This document shows, in pieces, positions 16,746-25,289 of a stretch of DNA of 64,000 bases. Made by a program: the position numbers and the translations under genes. Each line of letters starts with the position of its first letter. Position 1 is the stretch's first letter. The notes beneath the pieces were generated by a model. That model worked only from the letters and a program-made list of their open reading frames with translations. It was not told the origin of the DNA and did no database searches. The stretch is from Bradyrhizobium canariense (lineage in GTDB: Bacteria; Pseudomonadota; Alphaproteobacteria; Rhizobiales; Xanthobacteraceae): positions 1 to 64,000 of the forward strand of contig NZ_VSST01000081.1 in the NCBI RefSeq assembly GCF_019402665.1. Reading direction: 5' to 3'.

Positions 16746-17459
16746 ATGACAGAAACCATGTCCGAAAGCGCCATTCGCCCCCGCAAGGAATTCGGCAAGA
16801 CCGTTGCCGCCGACATCACCCATCGGCTGCGCGAGGAGATCATTGCCTGCGGCCTGGCGCCGGGCGAGCCGCTGCGATTCGACGTCCTGCGCGAACGATT
16901 CGGCGTCAGTTTCACGACGCTGCGCGAGGCACTGACGGCGCTTACCGCCGAAGGTCTGGTCGACGCGCAGGAGCAGCGTGGATTTCGCGTGGCCCCCGTC
17001 AGCCGCCAGGATCTGGTGGAGGTCACCGATGCGCGGGTGCTGATCGAGGTGGAATTGATCCGCCGCGCCATCGAGCGGGGCGACGACGATTGGGAAATCG
17101 CCGTCATCTCGACCCTGCACAGATTGAAGCGCATCGAGCAGCGCGATCCCGAGCATCCGTTGCGCGATCCCGAATGGAAGATCGCCCATCGCCAATTCCA
17201 CCAGGCGCTGGTGTCCGCCTGCGGCTCCGCGACACTGCTCGCCATTCGCGCCGATCTGTTCGATCGCGCCGAGCGCTATCGGCATCTGTCGGCCAATTTT
17301 CGGCCGCGCCCACGTGACAAGGCCGGCGAGCACCAGGCGATCATGCAGGCCGCCATCTCGCGCAATCCGGATCTCGCGGTGCAACTGATCGAGGCACATA
17401 TCCGCTCGACCGCCGACAACGTCGCGACGTACGCCGCGCACCTGCTCGATACCGAATAG
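16746..17459 (+). CDS. GntR-family regulator, FadR/FCD type
   Basis: A 237-aa transcription regulator: winged HTH at residues ~20-85 (LREEIIACGLAPGEPL, FGVSFTTLREALTALTAEGLV, GFRVAPVS) and an all-helical FCD ligand domain after it, with metal-ligand-like residues in HRQFHQAL and GEHQAIMQA. It is flanked by two copies of a 19-base palindromic site, one in front of the divergent MDR-VOC-TctC operon and one in front of the FAH gene, so it probably represses both arms and itself. Effector unknown, likely a pathway carboxylate. Confidence 0.85.
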   Translation: MTETMSESAIRPRKEFGKTVAADITHRLREEIIACGLAPGEPLRFDVLRERFGVSFTTLREALTALTAEGLVDAQEQRGFRVAPVSRQDLVEVTDARVLIEVELIRRAIERGDDDWEIAVISTLHRLKRIEQRDPEHPLRDPEWKIAHRQFHQALVSACGSATLLAIRADLFDRAERYRHLSANFRPRPRDKAGEHQAIMQAAISRNPDLAVQLIEAHIRSTADNVATYAAHLLDTE

Positions 17460-17498
17460 GCTGCACCGGCTTTTTATCGCCCTGGGCTTGCGTCACGA

Positions 17499-17517
17499 CG
17501 TATTTTCGAAAATAATA
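17499..17517. promoter_or_regulatory. GntR-type operator, copy 2
   Basis: Identical to the 19 bases at 16668-16686, again followed by a CGAAAAT half-site (17526, 19 bases on). Placed 36 bases upstream of the FAH-family ATG. Confidence 0.7.
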
Positions 17518-17553
17518 GATAAGATCGAAAATGCCAACCTTTGGGGCGAAACC

Positions 17554-18417
17554 ATGAAACTACTGTCATTTCTGGACGGAAATCGGGAAAGCTGGGGCGC
17601 CGTTGTCGAAAATGGCGTCGTGGATCTCGGCCGCGCCCTGCCCCAATACCCTGTTCTCGCGGACTTCCTCGGCAGCGATGATTATGCGCGGCGCGAGGCC
17701 ATCGTCGCCGGGCACAAGCCCACGATGGCGCTCAGTGACGTCAAATATCTGCCGGTGATCCCGCGTCCGGAGAAGATCGTCTGCGCCGTGCGCAATTATC
17801 TCGACCACCACAATGAAGCCGTGGCGTTCGGGATGAAGCGTGAGATCACGGAGTTTCCGCCGATCTTCCTCCGGGTCTGGCGCTCCCAGGTCGCGCACAA
17901 CGCGCCGGTAGTCCGGCCAAAAGTCTCGGACAATTTCGACTGGGAGGGCGAGCTGGCCGTCGTCATCGGCAAGGGTGGCCGTCACATCAGCCAGGCCGAC
18001 GCCTGGGATCACGTGGCGGGCTATTCGATCTACAACGACGTCAGCGTGCGTGACTGGCAGCGTCACGCCCAGCAGATCGCCTCCGGCAAGAACTTCGTCG
18101 GCACCGGCCCGTTCGGACCGTGGCTGGTCACGCCGGACGAGATCGGCGATCCCACCAAATTGAAGCTCGAGACGCGCGTCAACGGTGCGGTGGTGCAATC
18201 CTCCGACACCTCGATGCTGATCTTCTCGATCCCGCGGCTGATCGAGTACAGCTCGACCATCTTCGACCTCGTGCCCGGCGACGTCATTGCCACCGGCACG
18301 CCGGCCGGCGTCGGCTTCACCCGCAAGCCGCCGGTCTTCCTCAAGCCCGGCGACGTGGTCGAGGTCGAGGTCGAGAACATCGGCGTGCTGCGCAATCCCG
18401 TCGTCGACGAAGCATAG
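17554..18417 (+). CDS. Fumarylacetoacetate hydrolase-family protein
   Basis: A 287-aa FAH-family enzyme. The divalent-metal residues are in place: Glu131 and Glu133 in DWEGELAVVIG, Asp162 in YSIYNDVSVRD; the substrate loop GTGPFGPWLVTPDEI and the GDVIATGTPAGVGF strand are typical. Members hydrolyse C-C bonds of, or hydrate or decarboxylate, keto-acid products of ring cleavage. That fits an extradiol pathway with the VOC protein nearby (inference). The ATG at 17554 is preferred to an upstream frame that runs through the operator. First gene of a two-gene unit with DUF1185. Confidence 0.85.
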   Translation: MKLLSFLDGNRESWGAVVENGVVDLGRALPQYPVLADFLGSDDYARREAIVAGHKPTMALSDVKYLPVIPRPEKIVCAVRNYLDHHNEAVAFGMKREITEFPPIFLRVWRSQVAHNAPVVRPKVSDNFDWEGELAVVIGKGGRHISQADAWDHVAGYSIYNDVSVRDWQRHAQQIASGKNFVGTGPFGPWLVTPDEIGDPTKLKLETRVNGAVVQSSDTSMLIFSIPRLIEYSSTIFDLVPGDVIATGTPAGVGFTRKPPVFLKPGDVVEVEVENIGVLRNPVVDEA

Positions 18418-18426
18418 AGCCAGCGC

Positions 18427-19047
18427 ATGTCGTCCCAAGATTTGTCGCCTCAAGACGCGTCCCAAGACATCTCCCATGACATCCGCAAGACCGCGCTCAG
18501 CGTCGAGACGATCTGGCACGAGCGCGGCCCCCGCCTGGAGAAGCCGCTGCTGGTCGGAACGGCCATCGCGGTCATCCGCAATCCGTTTTCGGGCCGCTTC
18601 GAACCCGACCTGATGCCGTTTCAGGCATCCTTGCGCGAGCTCGGGCGCGAGCTCGCGACACGGCTGATCGCGCAGCTCGGCGGTGCCGCGCAGATCGAAG
18701 CCTATGGCAAGGGCATCATCGTCGGCGAGGATGGCGAGCTCGAGCACGGCGCGGTCTGGCACGAGGCCGGCGGCCAGGGCATGCGCGAGGTGCTCGGTCA
18801 GCCCAAGGCGATCGTTCCGGCGGCGAAGACCATCGGCGGTCCGGGCACGCGGCTCATGGTTCCGCTCGGGCACATTCACGCCGCCTATGTCCGCAGCCAT
18901 TTCGGCACCGCGGAGATGACGCTGTGGGATTCACCACGGCGCGACGAGATCGCCTTCGGGCTCGTGATGGCGACCGGCGGCCGGCCTCACGCGCGCATCG
19001 GCGGCCTTGCGGCATCCGCGATCTCCGTGCACGACGGACAGCGCTGA
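18427..19047 (+). CDS. DUF1185 'amino acid synthesis' family protein
   Basis: A 206-aa protein of the DUF1185 (AA_synth) family, recognised from IWHERGPRLEKPLLVGTAIAV, a core NPFSGRFEPDL, and the C-terminal MATGGRPHARIGGL. The reaction is not known; the family often lies beside catabolic genes, as here. Nine bases separate it from the FAH gene, so it is co-transcribed and under the same palindromic operator. No signal peptide. Confidence 0.75.
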   Translation: MSSQDLSPQDASQDISHDIRKTALSVETIWHERGPRLEKPLLVGTAIAVIRNPFSGRFEPDLMPFQASLRELGRELATRLIAQLGGAAQIEAYGKGIIVGEDGELEHGAVWHEAGGQGMREVLGQPKAIVPAAKTIGGPGTRLMVPLGHIHAAYVRSHFGTAEMTLWDSPRRDEIAFGLVMATGGRPHARIGGLAASAISVHDGQR

Positions 19048-19158
19048 CGGGCGCACGATGCGCTGAAGGATTTTGTCGGGAACCTGCCGAAGCAGCGCGC
19101 TTGACCGACGCAATCAAGCGCCGGCGCGCTGCCGTAAAATGATCGACCCTTGAAACGA

Positions 19159-19920
19159 TCAGCCCTTGGAGACGACCGCGCGGCCGTAGGGCGGCTGGCC
19201 CGCGACCGGCGGGTTGGCGGTTTGGGCGGCGAGTTCGCCGATGAGGCGGTCGGCATCGGCGGCCATGCCGTCGGGCGCCTGGATCACCAGCCGCTCCAGA
19301 CCCCAGCGATAGGACGAGACGCGCTGCTCGAGGCACTGCTGCACCCACTGGATGATCAGCGAATTCTCCTGCATGCGCTCGATCGCGTCCTCTTTCTCCT
19401 GCGGCGAGAGGGAAGAGACACGCGCCATGCTGGCATTGCGCTTCTTGTCGAGGTCGATGACGCGGATCGCGGAGGCGAAGAACGGCTCGAAGCGGGTGAT
19501 GTCGTTGCGCACGTCCTCCATCAGCTGCGTATAGCGCGAAGAATGCGAACGGTGCGGCTCGTCGATCAGCGTGCGACCGTACATGGTGCGGTCGAACACG
19601 ATCTTTTGCCGCCAGGGCGAGGGCAGCGCCTTGTAGTCGCCGAACACGCTCTTCCAGGCGGGCCGCGACAATGGCGGCTCTATCAGGGGATAGGCGAGGT
19701 CGCGAAGCTGGCGCTCCTCGTCAGTGAGCTGGAATTGGGATGGCTTCAGGCCAACGCTGGAGGTGACTTCCGCGCCCAGCCAGCGATGCATGTCGTCGCT
19801 GCGCATGTCGGCGCGGGTGCGGCCGAAATCGCCGCCGCTACAGGCGGCAAGCGTCGCACCCAGCACTGCGAGCATGATGGCCGTTACGACGGGCCGGATC
19901 TGGCGGAGGTTCTCCGGCAT
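19159..19920 (-). CDS. Conserved lipoprotein of unknown function
   Basis: A 253-aa lipoprotein: residues 10-26 form a hydrophobic signal and the lipobox LAAC puts the lipidated Cys at position 27. The mature part is helical with no domain I can name (LTDEERQLRDLAYPLIEP, MEDVRNDITRFEPFFASAIRVID). It lies 15 bases downstream of a small gene on the same strand, in front of the cell-cycle-like kinase region. Confidence 0.75.
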   Translation of the reverse strand: MPENLRQIRPVVTAIMLAVLGATLAACSGGDFGRTRADMRSDDMHRWLGAEVTSSVGLKPSQFQLTDEERQLRDLAYPLIEPPLSRPAWKSVFGDYKALPSPWRQKIVFDRTMYGRTLIDEPHRSHSSRYTQLMEDVRNDITRFEPFFASAIRVIDLDKKRNASMARVSSLSPQEKEDAIERMQENSLIIQWVQQCLEQRVSSYRWGLERLVIQAPDGMAADADRLIGELAAQTANPPVAGQPPYGRAVVSKG

Positions 19921-19935
19921 TGCAAAGGCCGAAGG

Positions 19936-20124
19936 CTAACGGCGACGACGACGGCGCCCCGGCGCTGTGCCCTGCTCCGGCCCGTGATCGCCGCTTGGCT
20001 CGTCGCTCTCGCGCTCGATGCGGATCACGGGAAGGATCAAAATCGTGCCCATGTCCGCGCGCGGAGCCACGTCCCCCGACGCGCTCACCCGGCGACCGGC
20101 CGGAAATTCGATGATGGTCCCCAT
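19936..20124 (-). CDS. Small conserved hypothetical protein
   Basis: A 62-aa protein starting MGTIIEFPAGRR and containing a second, similar MGTILILPVIRIE segment, ending in an Arg run. No known domain. AGAGAG lies nine bases before the ATG at 20124; the open frame continues upstream to 20175 but without a better start. It precedes the lipoprotein gene in one transcription unit. Proteins beginning MGTIIEFP look familiar from Bradyrhizobium genomes, but I cannot give a function. Confidence 0.5.
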   Translation of the reverse strand: MGTIIEFPAGRRVSASGDVAPRADMGTILILPVIRIERESDEPSGDHGPEQGTAPGRRRRRR

Positions 20125-20266
20125 ATCAGCTCTCTTCAATTGCCGCGCGACCCGGCGCGCCTCTGCAACATGCATTCATTAAGATCAGTTCATGGTTAAC
20201 GGGGTGTAAACGTGCCGGCGGGACCGTAACCGCACGGGCGCGACCCGCCGTCCCGTTGCGGCACGA

Positions 20267-20288
20267 GAACGCTTCAAAGCAAGCGTTC
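20267..20288. repeat. Inverted repeat in divergent promoter region
   Basis: GAACGCTT - CAAAGC - AAGCGTTC, perfect eight-base arms, about 90 bases upstream of the DUF2336 gene. Could be an operator; no T-tract, so not a terminator. Confidence 0.4.
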
Positions 20289-20308
20289 GGCTTCACGCCT
20301 CGTTTTCC

Positions 20309-20323
20309 TTAACGAGCCTTTAA
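20309..20323. promoter_or_regulatory. CtrA-type box TTAA-N7-TTAA
   Basis: TTAACGAGCCTTTAA, an exact match to the CtrA full-site pattern TTAA-N7-TTAA, 54 bases upstream of the DUF2336 start codon. A DivJ/PleC-like kinase is encoded nearby. Inferred from pattern only. Confidence 0.5.
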
Positions 20324-20377
20324 AGGAGCCCGCGATAGGCTGGCGGCGAGTATCTCTTCCAGGTCGCGTATCTCTCC

Positions 20378-21364
20378 ATGACCAAGTCGTTGTTTCCAGG
20401 ATTCGACGGGCTGATGACCCTCTCCCGTCGCGAAGGCGTCGATGTTCGTCCGACGCTGCTGCGCGTGCTGACCGACCTCTATGTCCAGTCGAGCACCCAC
20501 AGCGACGACGAGCAGCGCCAGTTCGTCGAGCTCGCCACACGACTGATCGACCAGGTCGACGACGCGACGCGCGCGGCGGTCAAGGCCCGGCTTGCGATCT
20601 ATCCGTCGACGCCCGCCCCGATCATGCAGAAGCTCGGACTGTCAGCCGCGCAGGAGGGACGCAGGGTTCCGCTCGCGCGCGAAATCCCGGCGCCCGCCCC
20701 TGCCCCCCCTCCTGCCCCCTTGCCGGTTCGCACGCCAACCGACGCCGAGCTGCGCATGGCCTCGAACATGGCGATGCAGCCAAAGGACGCGGCCGATATC
20801 TACGACATGTTCTTCCGCGCCGGCACCGCCGAGCGCGCGCTGATCCTGCACAATCTGGCGGAGACCCCGCTGAAGGCCGCGCCGCGGATTCCGACCGTGC
20901 GCGCCAAGCGCGCGATCCAGATCCTCGAGATGGCGGCGATCGCGGGCGATGTCGAGAATTTCGCCTTCGAGCTCGGCGACAGCCTGATCCTGCCCTCGCG
21001 CGTCGCAGCCCAGATCGTCGACGATGCAAGCGGCGAAGCGCTCGCGGTCGCCGCGCGCGCGCTCGACATGCCGAGCCCGGTGTTTCAGCGCATCCTGCTG
21101 TTCTTCAAGCCGGAGATCGGCAACTCCGTGACCGACGTGTACCGGCTGTCGCGTCTTTACGATCGCCTCAGCGACCGCGCGGCGCTGGTGATGCTGGCCG
21201 CCTGGCGCGGCTCGACGCTCGCCGTCACCCGCGCAAAGTACCAGCCGTCGCTGCATGACAGCGAGCGCCAGCGCGCGCGTGCGGGCGCAAGCCAGACACG
21301 CCCGGGCGTGCAGCCCGGCTCCGCGCCCGCGGTGCGGACGGGGACTGACGGATCGGATCGTTAG
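20378..21364 (+). CDS. DUF2336 protein
   Basis: A 328-aa alphaproteobacterial DUF2336 protein made of short alpha-helical repeats (for example RASNMAMQPKDAADIY, ILEMAAIAGDVENFAFELG, AARALDMPSPVFQRILLFF), with a Pro/Ala linker at ~110-125 and a disordered Arg/Ser-rich tail. Function unknown; DUF2336 proteins resemble HEAT-like scaffolds. A CtrA-type box in front suggests cell-cycle control. A second DUF2336 gene lies at 56529. Its stop overlaps the convergent DUF1491 gene by four bases. Confidence 0.75.
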   Translation: MTKSLFPGFDGLMTLSRREGVDVRPTLLRVLTDLYVQSSTHSDDEQRQFVELATRLIDQVDDATRAAVKARLAIYPSTPAPIMQKLGLSAAQEGRRVPLAREIPAPAPAPPPAPLPVRTPTDAELRMASNMAMQPKDAADIYDMFFRAGTAERALILHNLAETPLKAAPRIPTVRAKRAIQILEMAAIAGDVENFAFELGDSLILPSRVAAQIVDDASGEALAVAARALDMPSPVFQRILLFFKPEIGNSVTDVYRLSRLYDRLSDRAALVMLAAWRGSTLAVTRAKYQPSLHDSERQRARAGASQTRPGVQPGSAPAVRTGTDGSDR

Positions 21365-21705
21365 GTCTTCGCCAATTCGAGGAAATGCCGCCCGGCGCGG
21401 TCTTCGGTCTCGACGATCCAGATGTCGGAATCGAAGCGGATCTCTTTGGTCAGGCGCTCCTCCACCGCGGGCTCCGGCATCGGCTGCGGCGCAAACGGCA
21501 CGAAGAAGCGATCGACCGGCCGGCCGTCGTCATAAGAGGTCTGCGGCGCCGGCACATAGAGCATCGCATTGCCGTCAAGCAGCGAGATCTTCACGAACAC
21601 CGCACCCGCCTCCTCCGCACCGCGACGACGCACCGCGCCGTACACGCCCTCGGTCTGGCACCGGCGCAGATAGGCTGAGACCCAGATGTTCGATTTCAAA
21701 CGCAT
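21361..21705 (-). CDS. DUF1491 protein
   Basis: A 114-aa protein of the DUF1491 family: begins MRLKSNIWVSAYLRRCQ, then VKISLLDGNAMLYVPAP and the C-terminal DSDIWIVETEDRAGRHFLEL. Small, soluble, function unknown, widespread in alphaproteobacteria. The ATG at 21705 is used because the family begins there; the frame extends nine codons upstream. It follows the peptidoglycan-binding gene on the same strand after 57 bases. Confidence 0.75.
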   Translation of the reverse strand: MRLKSNIWVSAYLRRCQTEGVYGAVRRRGAEEAGAVFVKISLLDGNAMLYVPAPQTSYDDGRPVDRFFVPFAPQPMPEPAVEERLTKEIRFDSDIWIVETEDRAGRHFLELAKT

Positions 21706-21762
21706 GGTGGCCACGATAGGACAGCGCTGCAATCAGCACCAGCCTTCGCACAACAGCAACGA

Positions 21763-22473
21763 CTATTCGACGGGGTGGCCGATCGCGGCGCCGAGCTCGC
21801 GGAGCAGGCGGTCGGACAGCTGGCCGGTGACCTGCATCTTGTGCTCGCGCTCGAATTTCTGGATCGCGGACTGGGTCTCGCCGCCCATCGCGCCCGTGAT
21901 CTTCAAATTGCCGTAGCCATATTCGGACAGCGCGCGCTGCACGCCGGCGATGCGCCGCGCCGCCGCGCTCTGCTGCACGGGGATCGGCGCCGGCGGACGC
22001 GCAACGGAGGGCGGCGCCGAAATCGTTTGCTTGACCAGATTGGTCATGGGATCGCCTGAGCGCGGCGTCGATGCGGTCGCCTCGACAGGCCTCTCCGGCG
22101 GCTTGTCCGCAGGTCTGGGCTCGGCAGGTCTGGGCTCGGCACGAAACTCCGTCGCTCTCGGCTCGAGCGGCGAGGTATCGGCCCCGACCGGACGCGAACG
22201 GGGCAAGGGGTTCGACAGCGGCAGGGACGAGGGCGCGGGAAGATTGATCACGGTGCCGAACATCGGCGCCGGATGCCGCCCGGTCTGGAGGAACAGCGCG
22301 TTGGCAACGATCGCGCCGATAGCGGCCACGGCGACGAAACCGGCGAGCGTATCCTTGGGGCTATGCAGCAGCACGCGCAGCACGAGATTGCGCTCGGTCT
22401 CGACATCGATGACTGCGGCCTTGGCGCCACGGCGGCGCGGAGCGGCTTGGTCCTTGGCAGACTTCTTAGGCAC
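21763..22473 (-). CDS. Membrane-anchored peptidoglycan-binding protein
   Basis: A 236-aa protein with a basic cytoplasmic N-terminus, one membrane segment at ~43-62 (TLAGFVAVAAIGAIVANALFL), a long Pro/Arg/Glu-rich periplasmic linker, and a C-terminal peptidoglycan-binding domain (RIAGVQRALSEYGYGNLKITG, AIQKFEREHKMQVTGQLSDRLL). It starts with GTG and overlaps the stop of the histidine kinase gene by eight bases, so the two are translationally coupled; it may link kinase signalling to the cell wall (inference). Confidence 0.8.
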   Translation of the reverse strand: MPKKSAKDQAAPRRRGAKAAVIDVETERNLVLRVLLHSPKDTLAGFVAVAAIGAIVANALFLQTGRHPAPMFGTVINLPAPSSLPLSNPLPRSRPVGADTSPLEPRATEFRAEPRPAEPRPADKPPERPVEATASTPRSGDPMTNLVKQTISAPPSVARPPAPIPVQQSAAARRIAGVQRALSEYGYGNLKITGAMGGETQSAIQKFEREHKMQVTGQLSDRLLRELGAAIGHPVE

Positions 22474-24412
22474 TTTTCTTCACCAGAGCGGGTTGGTCCT
22501 GAACTTGGTCGTGAGGATGGTCCTGCAGTTCCTGGTGCTGAAGTTCCTGGCGCAGCACCGGCGTCAAGGTCGCGATCTTGCTCTCGCTCGCCTTGCTGTC
22601 GGACATCTTGGCCTCAGAAATCTTGGTATCAGAAGTTTTGGCATCAGAAATCTTGGCCTGCGGCGTGTAGACGAGCGGCAGCTTGACGGTGACGGCAGTG
22701 CCCTCGCCGAGCCTGCTTTGTACCGTCAATTCGCCGAGATGCAACGCCACCAGGCTCTTCACGATCGAAAGTCCGAGGCCGGTGCCTTCGTGGCGGCGCT
22801 GATAGGTTTTGCCGGCCTGGAAGAATGGCGCGCCGATGCGCTTGAGATCGTCAGGTGCGATGCCGATTCCGGTGTCGCTGACGCGCAGCGCAAGCTGCGA
22901 GCCCGAGACCGCCGCTGTTACAGTGACCTGACCGCCGCGCTCGGTGAACTTGACGGCGTTGGCGACGAGGTTGAGCACGATCTGCTTGAAAGCGCGCGGA
23001 TCGCCGGTCATCACAGGCAGATCCTGCGGCGCATCGGTGACGAGATCGACGCCGTTCTCCCGCGCCTTCAGCGCCAGCAGATTGCAGCAGTGCATCAATG
23101 ATGCACGCGGCGCGAACGGTTCCGACGCCATCTCGAAATTACCCGATTCCATCTTGGACATGTCCAGGATGCCGTTGACGACCGAGAGCAGATGCTTGCC
23201 GGAATCGTTGATGAGCTGGGCGTATTCCCTCCGCTGGGCTGCGCCCAGCATCAAGGTCTGCTCCTGCGTGATCATCTCGGAGAAGCCGATGATGGCGTTG
23301 AGCGGCGTGCGCAGCTCATGGCTCATGGTGGCGAGGAAGCGCGTCTTGGCGGCGTCGGCCGCCTCAGCAGCGCTGCGCGCCTGATCGAACGCCTGCTCCC
23401 CGAGCTTGCGGTCGGTGACATCGCGCATCACGGCGACAACATCGGCCTCGCGCGTGGCATCACGGCCCATATCCTGATCGAGCGGGCGGCAGCGCATCTC
23501 GACCCAGATGAAATCAACCTGGCCGCGCTCCGAGCCGGCACGCTCCCGGCGCAATCGGAACTCGACGCTGCGCACGTCGCCGCGCGCGGCATCGGACAGT
23601 GCCGTCAGATACGCCGGGCGATCGGCGACATGGACGCGATCGAACAGGCCGTGGCCGAGCAGTTGCGCGACGGGCACGCCGAGCATGGCTTCCACCGCCG
23701 GTGAAATGAACTGCACCGCGCCGTTGCGCTGATGCCGCGAGATGACGTCGCTCATATTCCGCGCCAGGAGACGGTAACGCTCTTCCTCACGCGACAGCAG
23801 CGCAACGCTGGTGCGCGCGAGCGATTCCGCACCGAAGGCCAGACCTGCCGCATAGAGCGTCGCCGAGGCGACGCCGAACGCCATCAGCACGCCGCGTTCC
23901 GCAGCGCTGGTGTCGCCAATCGACAGCCAGCCGAGCTGGCTGACGAGGATGAGAATGCCGGCGCAGGACAGCGCCAGCAGCGAGGCAAAGGCCGCGACGC
24001 GGCGCGAGGCCGACAGCGCAGCTTCGAGGGGAACCACGACCAGCCAGATCGCGGCGAACGATTCGATGCCGCCGGTCGTCACCGCCACCGCCATGATCAG
24101 GCCCGACAGCGCCAGCGACGACAGCACATGCGCGCCTTCGTAACGGCCGGTGCGCGACAGGAACCAGGACAACAGGATCGGCGCAATCAGCCAGGCGAAG
24201 GCCGCGACCTCGATCGCGCTCGGCGCGCCGCGCATGGCGAGATAGACCGGGAATGCGGCAAAGGCGGCCAGGCTGCCGAGCAGCCGCGGGGCCATGAAGG
24301 CACGATGGCGCGCTCGCGTCAGCGCGTCGTAACGCGCGGAGGGATGCAGCAGCGCATCGAGACAATCGCGGATGATACTCAAAACTGTCACGGGTCTCGC
24401 GCTTCGGCTCAT
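22466..24412 (-). CDS. Membrane PAS sensor histidine kinase, DivJ/PleC-like
   Basis: A 648-aa sensor kinase: six or so membrane helices (~45-195), a PAS domain (~210-335, with MSDVISRHQRNGAVQFISPA), HisKA with His365 in FLATMSHELRTPLN, and HATPase with N-box IVLNLVANAVKFT, DTGIGI and GTGLGLSIV. No receiver domain. The layout resembles DivJ/PleC/PdhS kinases of the CtrA pathway. The C-terminal tail is odd: five-residue repeats of the type KISDA-KTSDT-KISEA (residues 587-613) then a Gln/His-rich end. A near-match to a CtrA box (TTAG-N7-TTAA, minus strand) lies about 60 bases upstream. Confidence 0.85.
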   Translation of the reverse strand: MSRSARPVTVLSIIRDCLDALLHPSARYDALTRARHRAFMAPRLLGSLAAFAAFPVYLAMRGAPSAIEVAAFAWLIAPILLSWFLSRTGRYEGAHVLSSLALSGLIMAVAVTTGGIESFAAIWLVVVPLEAALSASRRVAAFASLLALSCAGILILVSQLGWLSIGDTSAAERGVLMAFGVASATLYAAGLAFGAESLARTSVALLSREEERYRLLARNMSDVISRHQRNGAVQFISPAVEAMLGVPVAQLLGHGLFDRVHVADRPAYLTALSDAARGDVRSVEFRLRRERAGSERGQVDFIWVEMRCRPLDQDMGRDATREADVVAVMRDVTDRKLGEQAFDQARSAAEAADAAKTRFLATMSHELRTPLNAIIGFSEMITQEQTLMLGAAQRREYAQLINDSGKHLLSVVNGILDMSKMESGNFEMASEPFAPRASLMHCCNLLALKARENGVDLVTDAPQDLPVMTGDPRAFKQIVLNLVANAVKFTERGGQVTVTAAVSGSQLALRVSDTGIGIAPDDLKRIGAPFFQAGKTYQRRHEGTGLGLSIVKSLVALHLGELTVQSRLGEGTAVTVKLPLVYTPQAKISDAKTSDTKISEAKMSDSKASESKIATLTPVLRQELQHQELQDHPHDQVQDQPALVKKSA

Positions 24413-24797
24413 TCGTCGGGAAGACGCGCCGGAACGCCTCCTTATCGTTGAGCCACCGTGTCAGAGCGACCTTAAACGAACACTAAGGCAGCGCGGCGCG
24501 CCGCCGGACGCGGTGTCATCGCAGGGCTTTTTAGGCGATTTGACGACGTCATCGGCGAGGATGGTGAACACAGGGTTTCACTGCGATCCGCATGGTTTCG
24601 AAATGGTGGACGGGCGCGGCGGCAGAATCACGGCGCGTGGACGTCAATCGAAAATTTACGAGACCGTCGATTGCGAAGATTCTTGCGTCAATTTTCCGCG
24701 AATTAAGCGGAAGGCAATCACTTGCGATTTATCGAGAGTTGCTAGGCCCGACATCCGTGGAGATCGCCGCGGCGGGATCTAACATACAGGTCGCAAG
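24413..24797. other. Intergenic region upstream of the kinase
   Basis: 385 bases between the divergent kinase and DUF5330 genes. It contains TTAAACGAACACTAA at 24472-24486, a seven-of-eight match to the CtrA pattern TTAA-N7-TTAA. AT content is higher around 24640-24730, as expected for promoters. No gene or RNA recognised. Confidence 0.4.
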
Positions 24798-25223
24798 ATG
24801 CGCTTTCTGCTTCGCATCACATTCTGGCTCGGGCTGGTGCTGGTGCTCCTGCCGCGAGACAAGACGCCCGAATCGGACAAGCTGCCGCAGATCGGCGCTG
24901 CCGACGCGGTGCAGGCTGCGACCGCGGCTGTTTCCGACATGACCCAGTTCTGCAAGCGCCAGCCGGCGGCTTGCGAGGTCGGCGGACAGGCCGCGACCAT
25001 CATCGGCCAGCGCGCGCAGGACGGCGCGAAGAAGATCTACCAGATCATCAACGACAAAAAAGAGCAGCTCGAGAAGCCTGACAAGAAGGCTCCCGACCAC
25101 ACCGGCTCGATCGCGCTGGCCGGTGAAGGCGACACCGCAACCAGCGAGGCGCCGCGCGACACCCTGTCACAGGACGACCTCGCGCTGGAATGGCGCGGCC
25201 CGGCGCCCGCAACGGCGAATTAG
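24798..25223 (+). CDS. DUF5330 protein
   Basis: A 141-aa protein with an N-terminal hydrophobic anchor (MRFLLRITFWLGLVLVLLP) followed by a mostly helical domain with two Cys (FCKRQPAACEVG), matching DUF5330 of Rhizobiales, and a disordered acidic tail. Probably a membrane-tethered periplasmic protein of unknown function. It is 66 bases upstream of sufE on the same strand, so the two may be co-transcribed. Confidence 0.65.
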   Translation: MRFLLRITFWLGLVLVLLPRDKTPESDKLPQIGAADAVQAATAAVSDMTQFCKRQPAACEVGGQAATIIGQRAQDGAKKIYQIINDKKEQLEKPDKKAPDHTGSIALAGEGDTATSEAPRDTLSQDDLALEWRGPAPATAN

Positions 25224-25289
25224 CCCCAAACCCTATCGATTTCGGCGCTTTGCGTCCCTATATTGGCCTGAACGGGAACTTGGGCCAGC

